Notes under the pieces: generated by a model
What the model saw: only the letters and a program-made list of their open reading frames with translations
The model's database searches: none
What the model was told of the DNA's origin: nothing
NCBI RefSeq assembly: GCF_017104965.1
Contig: NZ_JAAGPR010000020.1
Location: 62,001-126,000 of the forward strand
Reading direction: 5' to 3'
DNA length: 64,000 nt
Source of the DNA: Paraburkholderia sp. Ac-20340
Lineage (GTDB): Bacteria; Pseudomonadota; Gammaproteobacteria; Burkholderiales; Burkholderiaceae
Position numbers and translations under genes: made by a program
Shown here: positions 18,077-25,564 of the stretch, piece by piece
Layout: each line of letters opens with the position of its first letter
Numbering within the stretch: position 1 is the stretch's first letter

Positions 18077-18859
18077 TTAGTGCATCGACCAGCCGTGCGT
18101 GACGAGCACCGATTGGCCCGTCAACGCGTTGGACTCGAAGCCCGCGAGGAAGGCCACGGTGTTGGCGACATCGTCGAGCGTGGTGAATTCGCCATCGACG
18201 GTGTCCTTGAGCATGACGTTCTTGATGACGTCCGCTTCGGAAATGTCCAGCGCCTTGGCCTGCTCCGGGATCTGCTTGTCGACCAGCGGCGTGCGCACGA
18301 AGCCCGGGCACACGACATTGGCACGCACGCCGCGCGAGCCGCCTTCCTTGGCGACCACGCGCGCCAGGCCCAGCAGACCGTGCTTGGCCGTCACGTAAGG
18401 GGCCTTGAGCTTCGAGGCTTCGTGCGAATGCACCGAACCCATATAGACGATCGAGCCGCCCTTGCCGCTGCCGTACATATGCTTGAGCACGGCCTTGGTG
18501 GTGAGGAACGCGCCATCCAGATGGATCGCGAGCATCTTCTTCCAGTCACCGAAAGCGAATTCGTCGACCGGGCTGATGATCTGGATACCGGCGTTCGACA
18601 CCAGCACGTCGATCCCGCCGAACACCTTCGCGGCTTCCTCGATGCCCGCATTGACGGCGTCTTCGTTGGTGACGTCCATCGCCACGGCGAGCGCCTTGCC
18701 GCCCGCCGAAATAATGCTGTCCGCGACCTTGCCGGCTGCCGCGAGGTTCAGGTCGGCGATCACGACAGCCGCGCCCTGCTGCGCGAACATTCGTGCGCAA
18801 TGTTCGCCAATGCCACTTGCCGCACCGGTAATAACGGCCACTTTGTTCTTCAACGACAT
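18077..18859 (-). CDS. bdhA: 3-hydroxybutyrate dehydrogenase (short-chain dehydrogenase)
   Basis: The protein is 260 residues, the usual length for this enzyme, which interconverts (R)-3-hydroxybutyrate and acetoacetate with NAD. SDR motifs are clear: cofactor loop TGAASGIG at residues 11-18, NAG in VLVSNAGI, the catalytic serine in GSVHSHEAS and YVTAK with the catalytic Tyr-Lys pair. The late LTGQSVLVTHGW is typical of 3-hydroxybutyrate dehydrogenases. The ATG follows AAGGATTACTT. It lies between acetoacetate decarboxylase (28 bases upstream) and patatin (10 bases downstream), which supports the ketone-body assignment over a generic SDR. Confidence 0.92.
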   Translation of the reverse strand: MSLKNKVAVITGAASGIGEHCARMFAQQGAAVVIADLNLAAAGKVADSIISAGGKALAVAMDVTNEDAVNAGIEEAAKVFGGIDVLVSNAGIQIISPVDEFAFGDWKKMLAIHLDGAFLTTKAVLKHMYGSGKGGSIVYMGSVHSHEASKLKAPYVTAKHGLLGLARVVAKEGGSRGVRANVVCPGFVRTPLVDKQIPEQAKALDISEADVIKNVMLKDTVDGEFTTLDDVANTVAFLAGFESNALTGQSVLVTHGWSMH

Positions 18860-18887
18860 AAGTAATCCTTACTGAATGAGTTAAAAA

Positions 18888-19685
18888 TTAAGCGAGCGCC
18901 GGTTCTTCGTCGCTATGGCGCGCCGGCTTTGCAGCGGTATCGGCCAGATAATCGAACGCAACTTCGCCGATATCGAGCGTGAGATTGGCGATCACATGAC
19001 GTGCGCCCACCACGCGGCGCACGGGCAGATCGGCCACTGGCGCGAGGGCGTGCGGATGGAGTTCGAGCGCGGCCGGACCGCTCCAGGCGCCATGCACGGT
19101 GACATCGCTCAGATAGAAGCGCACGAGTTCGCAGATGCGTGCCGTGCCGTCCACGTGCGGAATCACCTTGAGCAGATAGTTGGGGGTATCGGCCAGCTTG
19201 CGACGTTCGTCTTCGTTATTCAGAACGTTGTGCTTGTAGCCCATGGTGCCCGTGGCAATGCGCTGCGTGCCGTAATCGAGCGTGCCGAGCAGCGTGTCGT
19301 TGCCGTCCACGCCCAACACCGGGCGGGCGAGTTTCTTCGGAAAGCCCCAGATTTCGCGGCCGCCCGCGATCGGGCCTTCGTCGTCCAGATACATGGAGTG
19401 CGTGTAGTTGGCGAGACGGCCCTGCGGGTCGCGCACCGACACCACCTGCCCGCTTTCGGTGTAATCGCCGAACCCCGAAGAGTCGGGCATGCGGATGAAT
19501 TCGTAGTGCACGAGATTGTTCTCGGGCTTGAGCGGTTCCGGCACGATGGCGCGCAGCGCATCGGGATCGGTCTCGTACGTGATGATGAAGTATTCGCGAT
19601 TGACGAAGCGAAACGGCGGGCGCGGATAGGCCGGATTGTGAACCGGCATCGCAAACGCTTCGCGGCGGATTTTTGCTAGATCCAT
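18888..19685 (-). CDS. adc: Acetoacetate decarboxylase
   Basis: The protein is 265 residues and should decarboxylate acetoacetate to acetone and CO2. The ATG at 19685 is preferred because GAGGA stands 4-8 bases upstream; an ATG at 19730 would add 15 residues without family similarity. The diagnostic Schiff-base region is intact: EIWGFPKKLARPVLG carries the lysine pair of the family. Other family segments are ITYETDPDALRAIVPEPL and the C-terminal LTLDIGEVAFDYL. It heads the operon with 3-hydroxybutyrate dehydrogenase and a patatin lipase. Together the set would move 3-hydroxybutyrate through acetoacetate to acetone, or balance ketone bodies from PHB. Confidence 0.92.
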   Translation of the reverse strand: MDLAKIRREAFAMPVHNPAYPRPPFRFVNREYFIITYETDPDALRAIVPEPLKPENNLVHYEFIRMPDSSGFGDYTESGQVVSVRDPQGRLANYTHSMYLDDEGPIAGGREIWGFPKKLARPVLGVDGNDTLLGTLDYGTQRIATGTMGYKHNVLNNEDERRKLADTPNYLLKVIPHVDGTARICELVRFYLSDVTVHGAWSGPAALELHPHALAPVADLPVRRVVGARHVIANLTLDIGEVAFDYLADTAAKPARHSDEEPALA

Positions 19686-19992
19686 GCTGTCCTCATGACT
19701 GGGCTGCGGTAAAACGTCGCGACTCATCATAGAGGTGAATGCGCAGTTCAGTGGTGATGGATATCAATAAACACTGTTGCGATCGCCGTAATCAAAAAGG
19801 TTTATGAAAGGAAATAGCCGTATATTATTCACGGCATCACAATACCCTTTTCACGTCCATACGCTGGTTGTTGCGTTTCCATACCTTATCCGTTGCAGGA
19901 ATTGGATAAGAACAATCGTCATAACATATAAAGTTGCACGCACAACTAATATGTTGAATGAATCAAGCGGTGATAAAGCAGAAAGTTGAGCG

Positions 19993-20015
19993 TGCGCCGT
20001 GCGAGCGACGGCGCA
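19993..20015 (-). terminator. Hairpin downstream of the pagL-like gene
   Basis: An 8-bp perfect stem (TGCGCCGT / ACGGCGCA) with a 7-base loop lies 21 bases past the pagL stop. On the minus strand the U-tract after it is poor, so termination may be partial. The rest of 19686-20035 is AT-rich and holds no credible gene. Confidence 0.45.
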
Positions 20016-20035
20016 TGAGACGCGTACAGGAACAA

Positions 20036-20584
20036 CTAGAAATTGTACTGCACGTAGATCTGGCTGAAATTGATACCGGGGTTCGGGTGCTTGAGTCCGG
20101 CGTTCGATAGATGCTGGAAGCGAAAGCCCACCTGATAGTCCTGGTGCTCGCCAAACTGTGCACCTACACCAACCATATCCGCAAACTGGAACGAAGACGA
20201 GAAGCTTCGATCCGGCGTTTCGTCCACGTGCGAAAGCAGGCGCACGCCCACACCCGCCTCGATGAAAGGACGGATAAAGCCGGAGTTCTTGATGAAGCGG
20301 AACACGGGCGTAAAGCCGAATTCCCAGATGTTTGCATTGACGGACGGTCGTTCGCCGATGTCCCAGTAGGCGACGTGTCCTTCGCCCACTACGGTGAAAT
20401 GATAGCCGCCGATATTCCACCATTGCCAGCCCGGGTCCCACACAACGCCAAGGTCGGCTTTCTTCACGTCGTGGTCGGCAACGCCGCCGGCAAACTGGAC
20501 GCCCCATCGGTCCGCGTGTGCGGCCGTCGAGCCGAGGCACAAGCCCGCAAAAAGAATAGCGAGTGGCAGTTTTCTTTTTCGCAT
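20036..20584 (-). CDS. PagL-type lipid A 3-O-deacylase (acyloxyacyl hydrolase family)
   Basis: The protein is 182 residues with an N-terminal signal peptide (basic start, LAILFAGLCLGSTA, cleavage after AHA). The mature part alternates like an outer-membrane beta-barrel and ends in YVQYNF, with a C-terminal aromatic residue. The catalytic signature of PagL, FRFQHLSNAGLKHPNPG, is present near the C-terminus and contains the His-Ser pair. The enzyme removes the 3-O acyl chain from lipid A in the outer membrane, lowering endotoxicity and altering permeability. It is monocistronic, with AT-rich DNA upstream and a possible attenuator-like terminator about 200 bases before its start. Confidence 0.88.
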   Translation of the reverse strand: MRKRKLPLAILFAGLCLGSTAAHADRWGVQFAGGVADHDVKKADLGVVWDPGWQWWNIGGYHFTVVGEGHVAYWDIGERPSVNANIWEFGFTPVFRFIKNSGFIRPFIEAGVGVRLLSHVDETPDRSFSSSFQFADMVGVGAQFGEHQDYQVGFRFQHLSNAGLKHPNPGINFSQIYVQYNF

Positions 20585-21009
20585 TTCCTCACTCTTTCGA
20601 TTATCGATTCTGATGCGGCACGATCGATTGAATGATGAAAATGCCGCGTCGAAACCCGGCGAATTATAAATTCAGGGTCATCTTTATTGCCCTATCTTCA
20701 GCGCAATGCTTTATTACCGAAAGCGGGAAAGTCGAGATATCGAAAATAGAAATGGTGAATTGTGTTGAGTGTTTTCGGATGCAAAAAAAAGACCTCCGCC
20801 TTTGCGCAAGCGGAGGTCGAAGTCGGTTTGGAGACCAGCGTTGTTCATCGCCTGAACAACGCCCGCAGATATTAATGATGTACGGTCAATCAATAAACTC
20901 ACTAGTGCGCATCAGTCCATTGCGTTCATTGCAGCAATGTGAATGCGATCAGATGCGAAAGTAGGTCAGCGCTTTTTTTAAAAGTGCCTGACGCGTAACG
21001 CAGCGCGTT
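20585..21009. other. AT-rich leader or intergenic region upstream of the pagL-like gene
   Basis: This 425-base stretch has no gene of recognisable family. On the minus strand it could be transcribed from about 20960 towards pagL. It contains a hairpin GTTGTTCA/TGAACAAC near 20840-20860, then the strong terminator at 20791-20819. A 62-codon frame (20714-20902, minus) crosses the terminator stem; it could be a leader peptide or chance. A small RNA or an attenuated leader are the two natural readings. Confidence 0.4.
20783..20819 (-). terminator. Rho-independent terminator inside the pagL upstream region
   Basis: A perfect 9-bp GC-rich stem, GACCTCCGC / GCGGAGGTC, with a 10-base loop is followed on the minus strand by an uninterrupted run of eight U. 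It is about 200 bases before the pagL start. It may end a small RNA, end the oxidase-like gene transcript (21010-21474), or act as an attenuator. Confidence 0.8.
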
Positions 21010-21474
21010 TTATACGTGCGTACGCAGCATCGCAATCTGTTCTCGCCAACGCGAAATCACACTCTCGCGCTCATGGAGCCGGAACGTCACACCGCTGAGC
21101 ACGTCGGCATATTTCGCGCGATGCACGTCTACGCGCTCGATATGCAGGCTGAACACGCTGAGATTGAGCGCAGTCTGCTGTTCGGCAACGAGGCTTGCGC
21201 GGGCGCGGATTTCCAGCAGTGCGCCATCGTCCACAAGCGAAAGCGTCAACCGGCCATCGCGCGCCATGTTGTGTGCGGTATTCGAATTGGGCCACATCGC
21301 GACGAGCAGCGTTTGAGGATCGACGGCCAGCACTTCGCCCACGCTCAGTTGCGCGCCGTGCGGCCAGCCATCGGCGCTCACCGTCGAGATACGGATAGCG
21401 CCATCGGCGTGCATTTCCAGATGGTCGCCGTCGAACGCGGTGAGTAAAGGCGCGGGTAATGTGTGATCTTGCAT
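21010..21474 (-). CDS. Pyridoxamine 5'-phosphate oxidase-like FMN-binding protein
   Basis: The protein is 154 residues, with the split-barrel pattern of the PNPOx-like superfamily: an early GAIRISTVSADGWPHGAQLSVG segment, then LLVAMWPNSNTAHNMARDGRLTLSLVDDG, which resembles the flavin phosphate-binding strand. Such proteins bind FMN, F420 or heme and reduce diverse substrates. No residues here single out pyridoxine metabolism, so no gene symbol is given. It is divergent from a small SnoaL-like gene 96 bases away, and that gap should hold both promoters. Confidence 0.72.
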   Translation of the reverse strand: MQDHTLPAPLLTAFDGDHLEMHADGAIRISTVSADGWPHGAQLSVGEVLAVDPQTLLVAMWPNSNTAHNMARDGRLTLSLVDDGALLEIRARASLVAEQQTALNLSVFSLHIERVDVHRAKYADVLSGVTFRLHERESVISRWREQIAMLRTHV

Positions 21475-21570
21475 TGGCTTCTCCTGATCGTGTGACGCGA
21501 CGCCAATCTACCGCATTGTGCGCGTTGGCGGAGTAAGCTGTGGACCTCGACGACGCACGGGAGATCCACC

Positions 21571-21966
21571 ATGACCGACGATGAAACCTGCCTGCGCAAC
21601 GTGGTCGCGCAATGGCACGCGGCCACGAATGCGGGCGACGTTGACGCGCTGCCCGCACTGATGACCGAGGACGTGACGTTTCTCGTCGCCGGTCAGCCGC
21701 CCATGCGTGGCCGCGACGCCTTCGTGCAGGCGCTCAAGCCTTTGCTCGTCACCCATCGGATCGAATCGACGGGCGCGATTCAGGAAATCGAGGTCTCCGG
21801 CGATCTCGCCTGGTGTCGCAGCGAACTCGATGTGCGTGTCGTCGCGCGCGACGGCAGCGCGGTCATGCGACGCGCCGGCAGCGTGCTATCGATCTTCCGG
21901 CGCAGCCCCGATGGCTGGCAACTCGCGCGCGACGCCAATCTGCTGACGCTGCAGAAAGACGCTTGA
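21571..21966 (+). CDS. SnoaL/DUF4440-like nuclear transport factor 2-fold protein
   Basis: The protein is 131 residues. The pattern LRNVVAQWHAATNAGDVDALPALMTEDVTFLVAG then MRGRDAFVQALKPLL, with later antiparallel strands and a DGWQLARDANLL ending, is typical of SgcJ/DUF4440 proteins. These form a cone-shaped hydrophobic pocket and act as isomerases, hydratases or binding proteins. The specific ligand is unknown. It is divergent from the PNPOx-like gene and convergent with nadV, which ends 24 bases away. Confidence 0.75.
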   Translation: MTDDETCLRNVVAQWHAATNAGDVDALPALMTEDVTFLVAGQPPMRGRDAFVQALKPLLVTHRIESTGAIQEIEVSGDLAWCRSELDVRVVARDGSAVMRRAGSVLSIFRRSPDGWQLARDANLLTLQKDA

Positions 21967-21990
21967 CCTCGCGCGCGCGGGCTGCTGGCG

Positions 21991-23424
21991 TCAGGACTCG
22001 TCGGCGTGTGCACGCTCGCGAATCGCATCGAGCGTGACATCGACACAGAGACGCCCGTTTTCATAGACCGTTTCGAGCGCTTCTTCCCAGTCGCGTTCGA
22101 GCGTGCGATCTTCCCAGGCGAGCGGCAAGGTCGCGGTGCGATATTCGCCTGTACGACGGTTGCGCAGCAGCGTGAGACGCCCCATCTTCGAGCGCTTGCC
22201 GGCGTCGGTCACCGGATCTTTGCGCACGCCGGTCCACGTATCGCCCAGCCGGATCGCCGAGCACTTCATCGCGAAGCGCTGCGTATCGCGATCCACGCGC
22301 TGCAACAACGCGCCGCCCATACCGAAGGTGACGTTGTCCGCCGCATAGCCCGCGTCGTCGAGCGCCGCGAGGATCGCTTCGATCGAGGCCTCGTTCACGC
22401 CATCGCCCTGAATCACACGCACGGTGTTCAACACGCGGCGGCCCCGGCTATTGAGCGTCGAGCCAAACGATGCATCGAGCGCGCGCACCGTTTTCATGAC
22501 GATATCGACCGGCTCTCCGGAGTCCGGCCGGATCACGAGCGTGGCGCCGGAGTCGAGCACGGCCTGCTTCAACTCGCCGCCCCAGACTTCGAGCGCCGCG
22601 AACAGATCGTACGAATCGGAGACGACCGAGACGATCGCACCCGGCTTGCCGAATTGCGCGAGCATGTTGCGGTAAGCGTCGGCCTCGCGCTCGCGGCCCC
22701 AGGAGGTGATGGTGCTGTGCTCGGCTGCGGGCACCGAATACGCCGCCATCGACGCGTTGTAGTAGCGGTTCGCCGCGATCACGCCCAGCACGGTATCCGA
22801 GCCCATGAAGCTCACGAGGTGAGCCGCGCCGCCAATCGCCGCGCTTTCGGCGCTCGACACGCCACGCGCGCCGAAGTCGTGCAGCTTGAACGGCAGTTGC
22901 GTGAGATCGTCGCTGGTTTTGCGCAGATAGCGGCCGATCGTCTTGCGCAGGTGCCAGCTTTGCGTCGCAACGGTGATCGGATACCAGAGGCGCAGAATCA
23001 TTGTTTCGATGTACGAAGCAAGCCAGAACACTCTGGGATCGTCACACTCGACAGTCATGAGCACCTGATGCGTCGGCACAACCGAGCCTTCTGGTACGGC
23101 GCGAATGCGCAGCGGCAGATAGCCGCCGTACTGCTCGACGATATAACGCCAGCCGGCTTCGTTGAATGGCTCGCCGTGTGCGCCGAAAAACAGCTTCGCT
23201 TCGTCGATCATCTGCGCCGTGATGGGACGGCACAGATATTCTTTTACCAGCATTTGCAGGCCGAAAAACACGGTGCGATCGTAACGGCCACCACGCGATT
23301 CGACGTACGAAAACATGCCCGTCGCTTCGGGCGGATATTGCAGAAAGTGGGAGGCCTTGTAGGAGTCCGTATTAAGAATCGGATTGGCCAGAACGGATGC
23401 GAACGAATCGAATTGGGCTTGCAT
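21991..23424 (-). CDS. nadV: Nicotinamide phosphoribosyltransferase
   Basis: The protein is 477 residues, the usual length for bacterial NAMPT. It makes nicotinamide mononucleotide from nicotinamide and PRPP. Family motifs are NPILNTDSYKASHFLQYP at the start, YVESRGGRYD, HDFGARGVSSAESAAIGGAAH, the phosphate-binding VIRPDSGEPVDIV, and VIQGDGVN followed by GMGGALLQ. The ATG has a GAGGAG site 8 bases upstream. It follows the nadM gene by 79 bases in the same direction, and the two steps (nicotinamide to NMN to NAD) make a complete salvage route. Confidence 0.95.
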   Translation of the reverse strand: MQAQFDSFASVLANPILNTDSYKASHFLQYPPEATGMFSYVESRGGRYDRTVFFGLQMLVKEYLCRPITAQMIDEAKLFFGAHGEPFNEAGWRYIVEQYGGYLPLRIRAVPEGSVVPTHQVLMTVECDDPRVFWLASYIETMILRLWYPITVATQSWHLRKTIGRYLRKTSDDLTQLPFKLHDFGARGVSSAESAAIGGAAHLVSFMGSDTVLGVIAANRYYNASMAAYSVPAAEHSTITSWGREREADAYRNMLAQFGKPGAIVSVVSDSYDLFAALEVWGGELKQAVLDSGATLVIRPDSGEPVDIVMKTVRALDASFGSTLNSRGRRVLNTVRVIQGDGVNEASIEAILAALDDAGYAADNVTFGMGGALLQRVDRDTQRFAMKCSAIRLGDTWTGVRKDPVTDAGKRSKMGRLTLLRNRRTGEYRTATLPLAWEDRTLERDWEEALETVYENGRLCVDVTLDAIRERAHADES

Positions 23425-23503
23425 GGCTAGAGCTCCTCTATGCCGTTGAGAGTCCGCCGGGTCTTTCCCGACGGGGTAAAACTGTGCGTCCTGCTACGTG
23501 TGC

Positions 23504-24541
23504 CTAGAGTTTGCCGAGGAACAGATGCGCGATATCGAAGTGATCTTCGAACATCACGTCGCGCATGCGCGCAAACGTATTGAGCGGCACCCAGCGCGCC
23601 TTGTCGGCATCGTCGCCGCCCTTCACGCGCGGCAGATCGCCGACCGGAAAATGAAAGAGGAAAGCATGGGTGATGGTGCGCCCGCGCAGCGAGCGTTGCG
23701 GGTGATCGAAGACCTGACGGTCCTTGATCGAGCCGCGCAGCACCGGCTCGGGCAGCTTGAGGCCGGTTTCTTCGCGCAGCTCGCGAATGCAGGCGGTTTC
23801 GAGGCGTTCGTCCTGATTGACGAAACCGCCTGGCAGCGCCCACAAGCCGCGGCCCGGTTCGCTACGACGACGCACCAGCAGGATATGGCCGGAGTGCACG
23901 ACGAGCGCATCGACGGTCACGAAAGTCACGGGATAAGGCGCAGCAGCCCAGGCCTTCTGATACCCGGCGATGAATTCGGCTTCCGATTTCAGTTGCGCAA
24001 ATTCGGGCCGCGTACGAAAACCTTCGAGCCAGTTGTGCACCGGCGCGGGCACAGCCCACGAGACGAAGCTGTTGCTGCGCTCCGCAAACAACTGCTCGCG
24101 AATCTCGGTCGCGGAGATGTCTTCGGTGGCGTCCGTTTCGACAAAGTCCCACTGCGGGAACATGCGCAGATAGTACGAGCTGCTGTCCTTCTCGTGCCCG
24201 ATCAAGCCGATACGGCGGCCCGTGGTGTCGCCCAGTTGCGCGGCCACGGCGTCCTGAATCCAGCGCAGCCAGTCGCCGTCGTTGTACATCGAGTCTTGCA
24301 CGGGCGCGATAAGTACCCGCTCGCGCTCGTCTTCGTCGAGCATGGCGAGAATCATCTGGCGGCGTTCGTCGAAGGAGAACGGGTCCTTGATGGTACGCGG
24401 GCGGTCGGTCGAACCAATCAGCACACAGACACGCGTAGCGAGTCCCAATGCGCGGCGCAGCACATCGAGGTGACCACGATGCGGCGGCTGGAAACGGCCA
24501 ATGAAAATCAGTGCGTCGAAACGCGAGGTATTCGTGCTCAT
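23504..24541 (-). CDS. nadM: Bifunctional nicotinamide-nucleotide adenylyltransferase / Nudix hydrolase
   Basis: The protein is 345 residues. Residues 1-~180 form a nucleotidyltransferase with the phosphate loop FIGRFQPPHRGHLDVLRRAL and an ISATEIREQL motif (equivalent to ISSTxxR), which adenylates NMN to NAD. Residues ~200-345 carry a full Nudix box: GGFVNQDERLETACIRELREETGL. The same fusion is known from cyanobacterial slr0787-type proteins, where the Nudix half hydrolyses ADP-ribose. The gene leads a two-gene operon with nadV. No NrtR- or NadQ-like regulator is adjacent. Confidence 0.94.
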   Translation of the reverse strand: MSTNTSRFDALIFIGRFQPPHRGHLDVLRRALGLATRVCVLIGSTDRPRTIKDPFSFDERRQMILAMLDEDERERVLIAPVQDSMYNDGDWLRWIQDAVAAQLGDTTGRRIGLIGHEKDSSSYYLRMFPQWDFVETDATEDISATEIREQLFAERSNSFVSWAVPAPVHNWLEGFRTRPEFAQLKSEAEFIAGYQKAWAAAPYPVTFVTVDALVVHSGHILLVRRRSEPGRGLWALPGGFVNQDERLETACIRELREETGLKLPEPVLRGSIKDRQVFDHPQRSLRGRTITHAFLFHFPVGDLPRVKGGDDADKARWVPLNTFARMRDVMFEDHFDIAHLFLGKL

Positions 24542-24812
24542 GAGGCTCCCTCAAGAGATTGGCGGTCGTGGGTCTGTCCCTTGACCGAGCGATTATCGTA
24601 ACGCTGTCAGCGCGATCGCGTCAACCGGTTTGCCGCGCTTTCGGCGATACGAGGATGCGCGAACGCCGCCAAAGCGCTGCACGGGCATATTCGAAACGTC
24701 ATATTCGCGACTATTTTCTCGACTTATACTCGCGCGAATACAAGGCGCCGGTCGTGTCCTGGCCGGGCGCATCGTCCCCAATCGCATCGTCTTCACTCTC
24801 GTTACGGCGATC

Positions 24813-25277
24813 ATGAAACGTGTGTCCGTCCGGCAATCGCCGGTGCATGGCAAAGGCGTATTCGCACTCTGCGGGCTGCGCGCCGGCGAGCGCATCTTCG
24901 AATACAAAGGCATGGTGACGACGTGGCGCGAGGCCGCGCGCTGGAATGCGCGGCGCGATGTCTCGGGTCATACCTTCCTGTTCGGTTTGTCCGATGGTCG
25001 CGTAATCGACGGCGGGCGTGGCGGCAATGGCGCGCGCTGGCTCAATCACGCGTGCGCCGCAAACTGCGAAGCCGTGGAAGACAGTGGCCGCGTCTATATC
25101 GAAACGATCCGCGAGATTGCTGCGGGCGAGGAACTGTTCATCGATTACGCGCTGGAGATCGACCAGCAGACCGACGACGAAGCCCAGCGCGAATATGCGT
25201 GCCGCTGCGGCACGCCTTGCTGCCGGGGCACGATGCTAGGCGCCGGCGCAGTGGAAACGGTTGTTGTGGCAGCGTGA
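24813..25277 (+). CDS. SET-domain protein (lysine methyltransferase-like)
   Basis: The protein is 154 residues from the ATG at 24813; an upstream in-frame extension to 24630 lacks SET similarity. The SET core is compact but complete: SPVHGKGVFAL, the cofactor/substrate motif WLNHACAANCE (NHxCxxNC), GEELFIDYALEI with the catalytic tyrosine, then a post-SET cysteine cluster CRCGTPCCRGTM that would bind zinc. Bacterial SET proteins methylate lysines of self proteins, or of host proteins after secretion; no secretion signal is seen. It is divergent from nadM and convergent with repA, only 287 bases from the repA stop. Confidence 0.88.
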   Translation: MKRVSVRQSPVHGKGVFALCGLRAGERIFEYKGMVTTWREAARWNARRDVSGHTFLFGLSDGRVIDGGRGGNGARWLNHACAANCEAVEDSGRVYIETIREIAAGEELFIDYALEIDQQTDDEAQREYACRCGTPCCRGTMLGAGAVETVVVAA

Positions 25278-25564
25278 TTTGCTGAGGATTACCAGGTAAT
25301 TCGCGCCGAAGTTCGCGCTTGACGGTGAGTGTCGAGCGCCCGGCGTGCGGCCATCGAGGCGCAAAAGTTATCCACAGTTTCCGGGGATAACTCTTGGGAT
25401 AAGCCTTCGGATGAATCGCCCAAGTCATTGATCCCACGTCGATATTTTTCGACGCGCTTCGGGATCATCGGGCTGCCTGCACACTATGCGCAAAGTCGCG
25501 CCCGGACGGCGCGATCGCAACGATTTTCTGCCAGGCACGTCGCCCCGCCGCGAGGGCAGGGGAC
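25278..25564. other. Intergenic DNA between the SET gene and the 3' end of repA
   Basis: This 287-base non-coding stretch holds a cluster of three DnaA-box-like sites at 25368-25402. The remainder shows only short inverted repeats and no gene. Confidence 0.5.
25368..25402. other. Cluster of three DnaA-box-like sites
   Basis: TTATCCACA at 25368-25376 is a perfect consensus DnaA box. CGGGGATAA (25382-25390) and TTGGGATAA (25394-25402) read on the other strand as TTATCCCCG and TTATCCCAA, one or two changes from consensus. Spacing between sites is 3-6 bases. The cluster is about 190 bases beyond the repA stop and could help recruit DnaA to the replicon origin. Confidence 0.6.

Noticed and set aside
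20714..20902. Small protein upstream of the pagL-like gene
   Set aside because: The frame runs across the terminator stem and into its U-tract; kept only as a possible leader.
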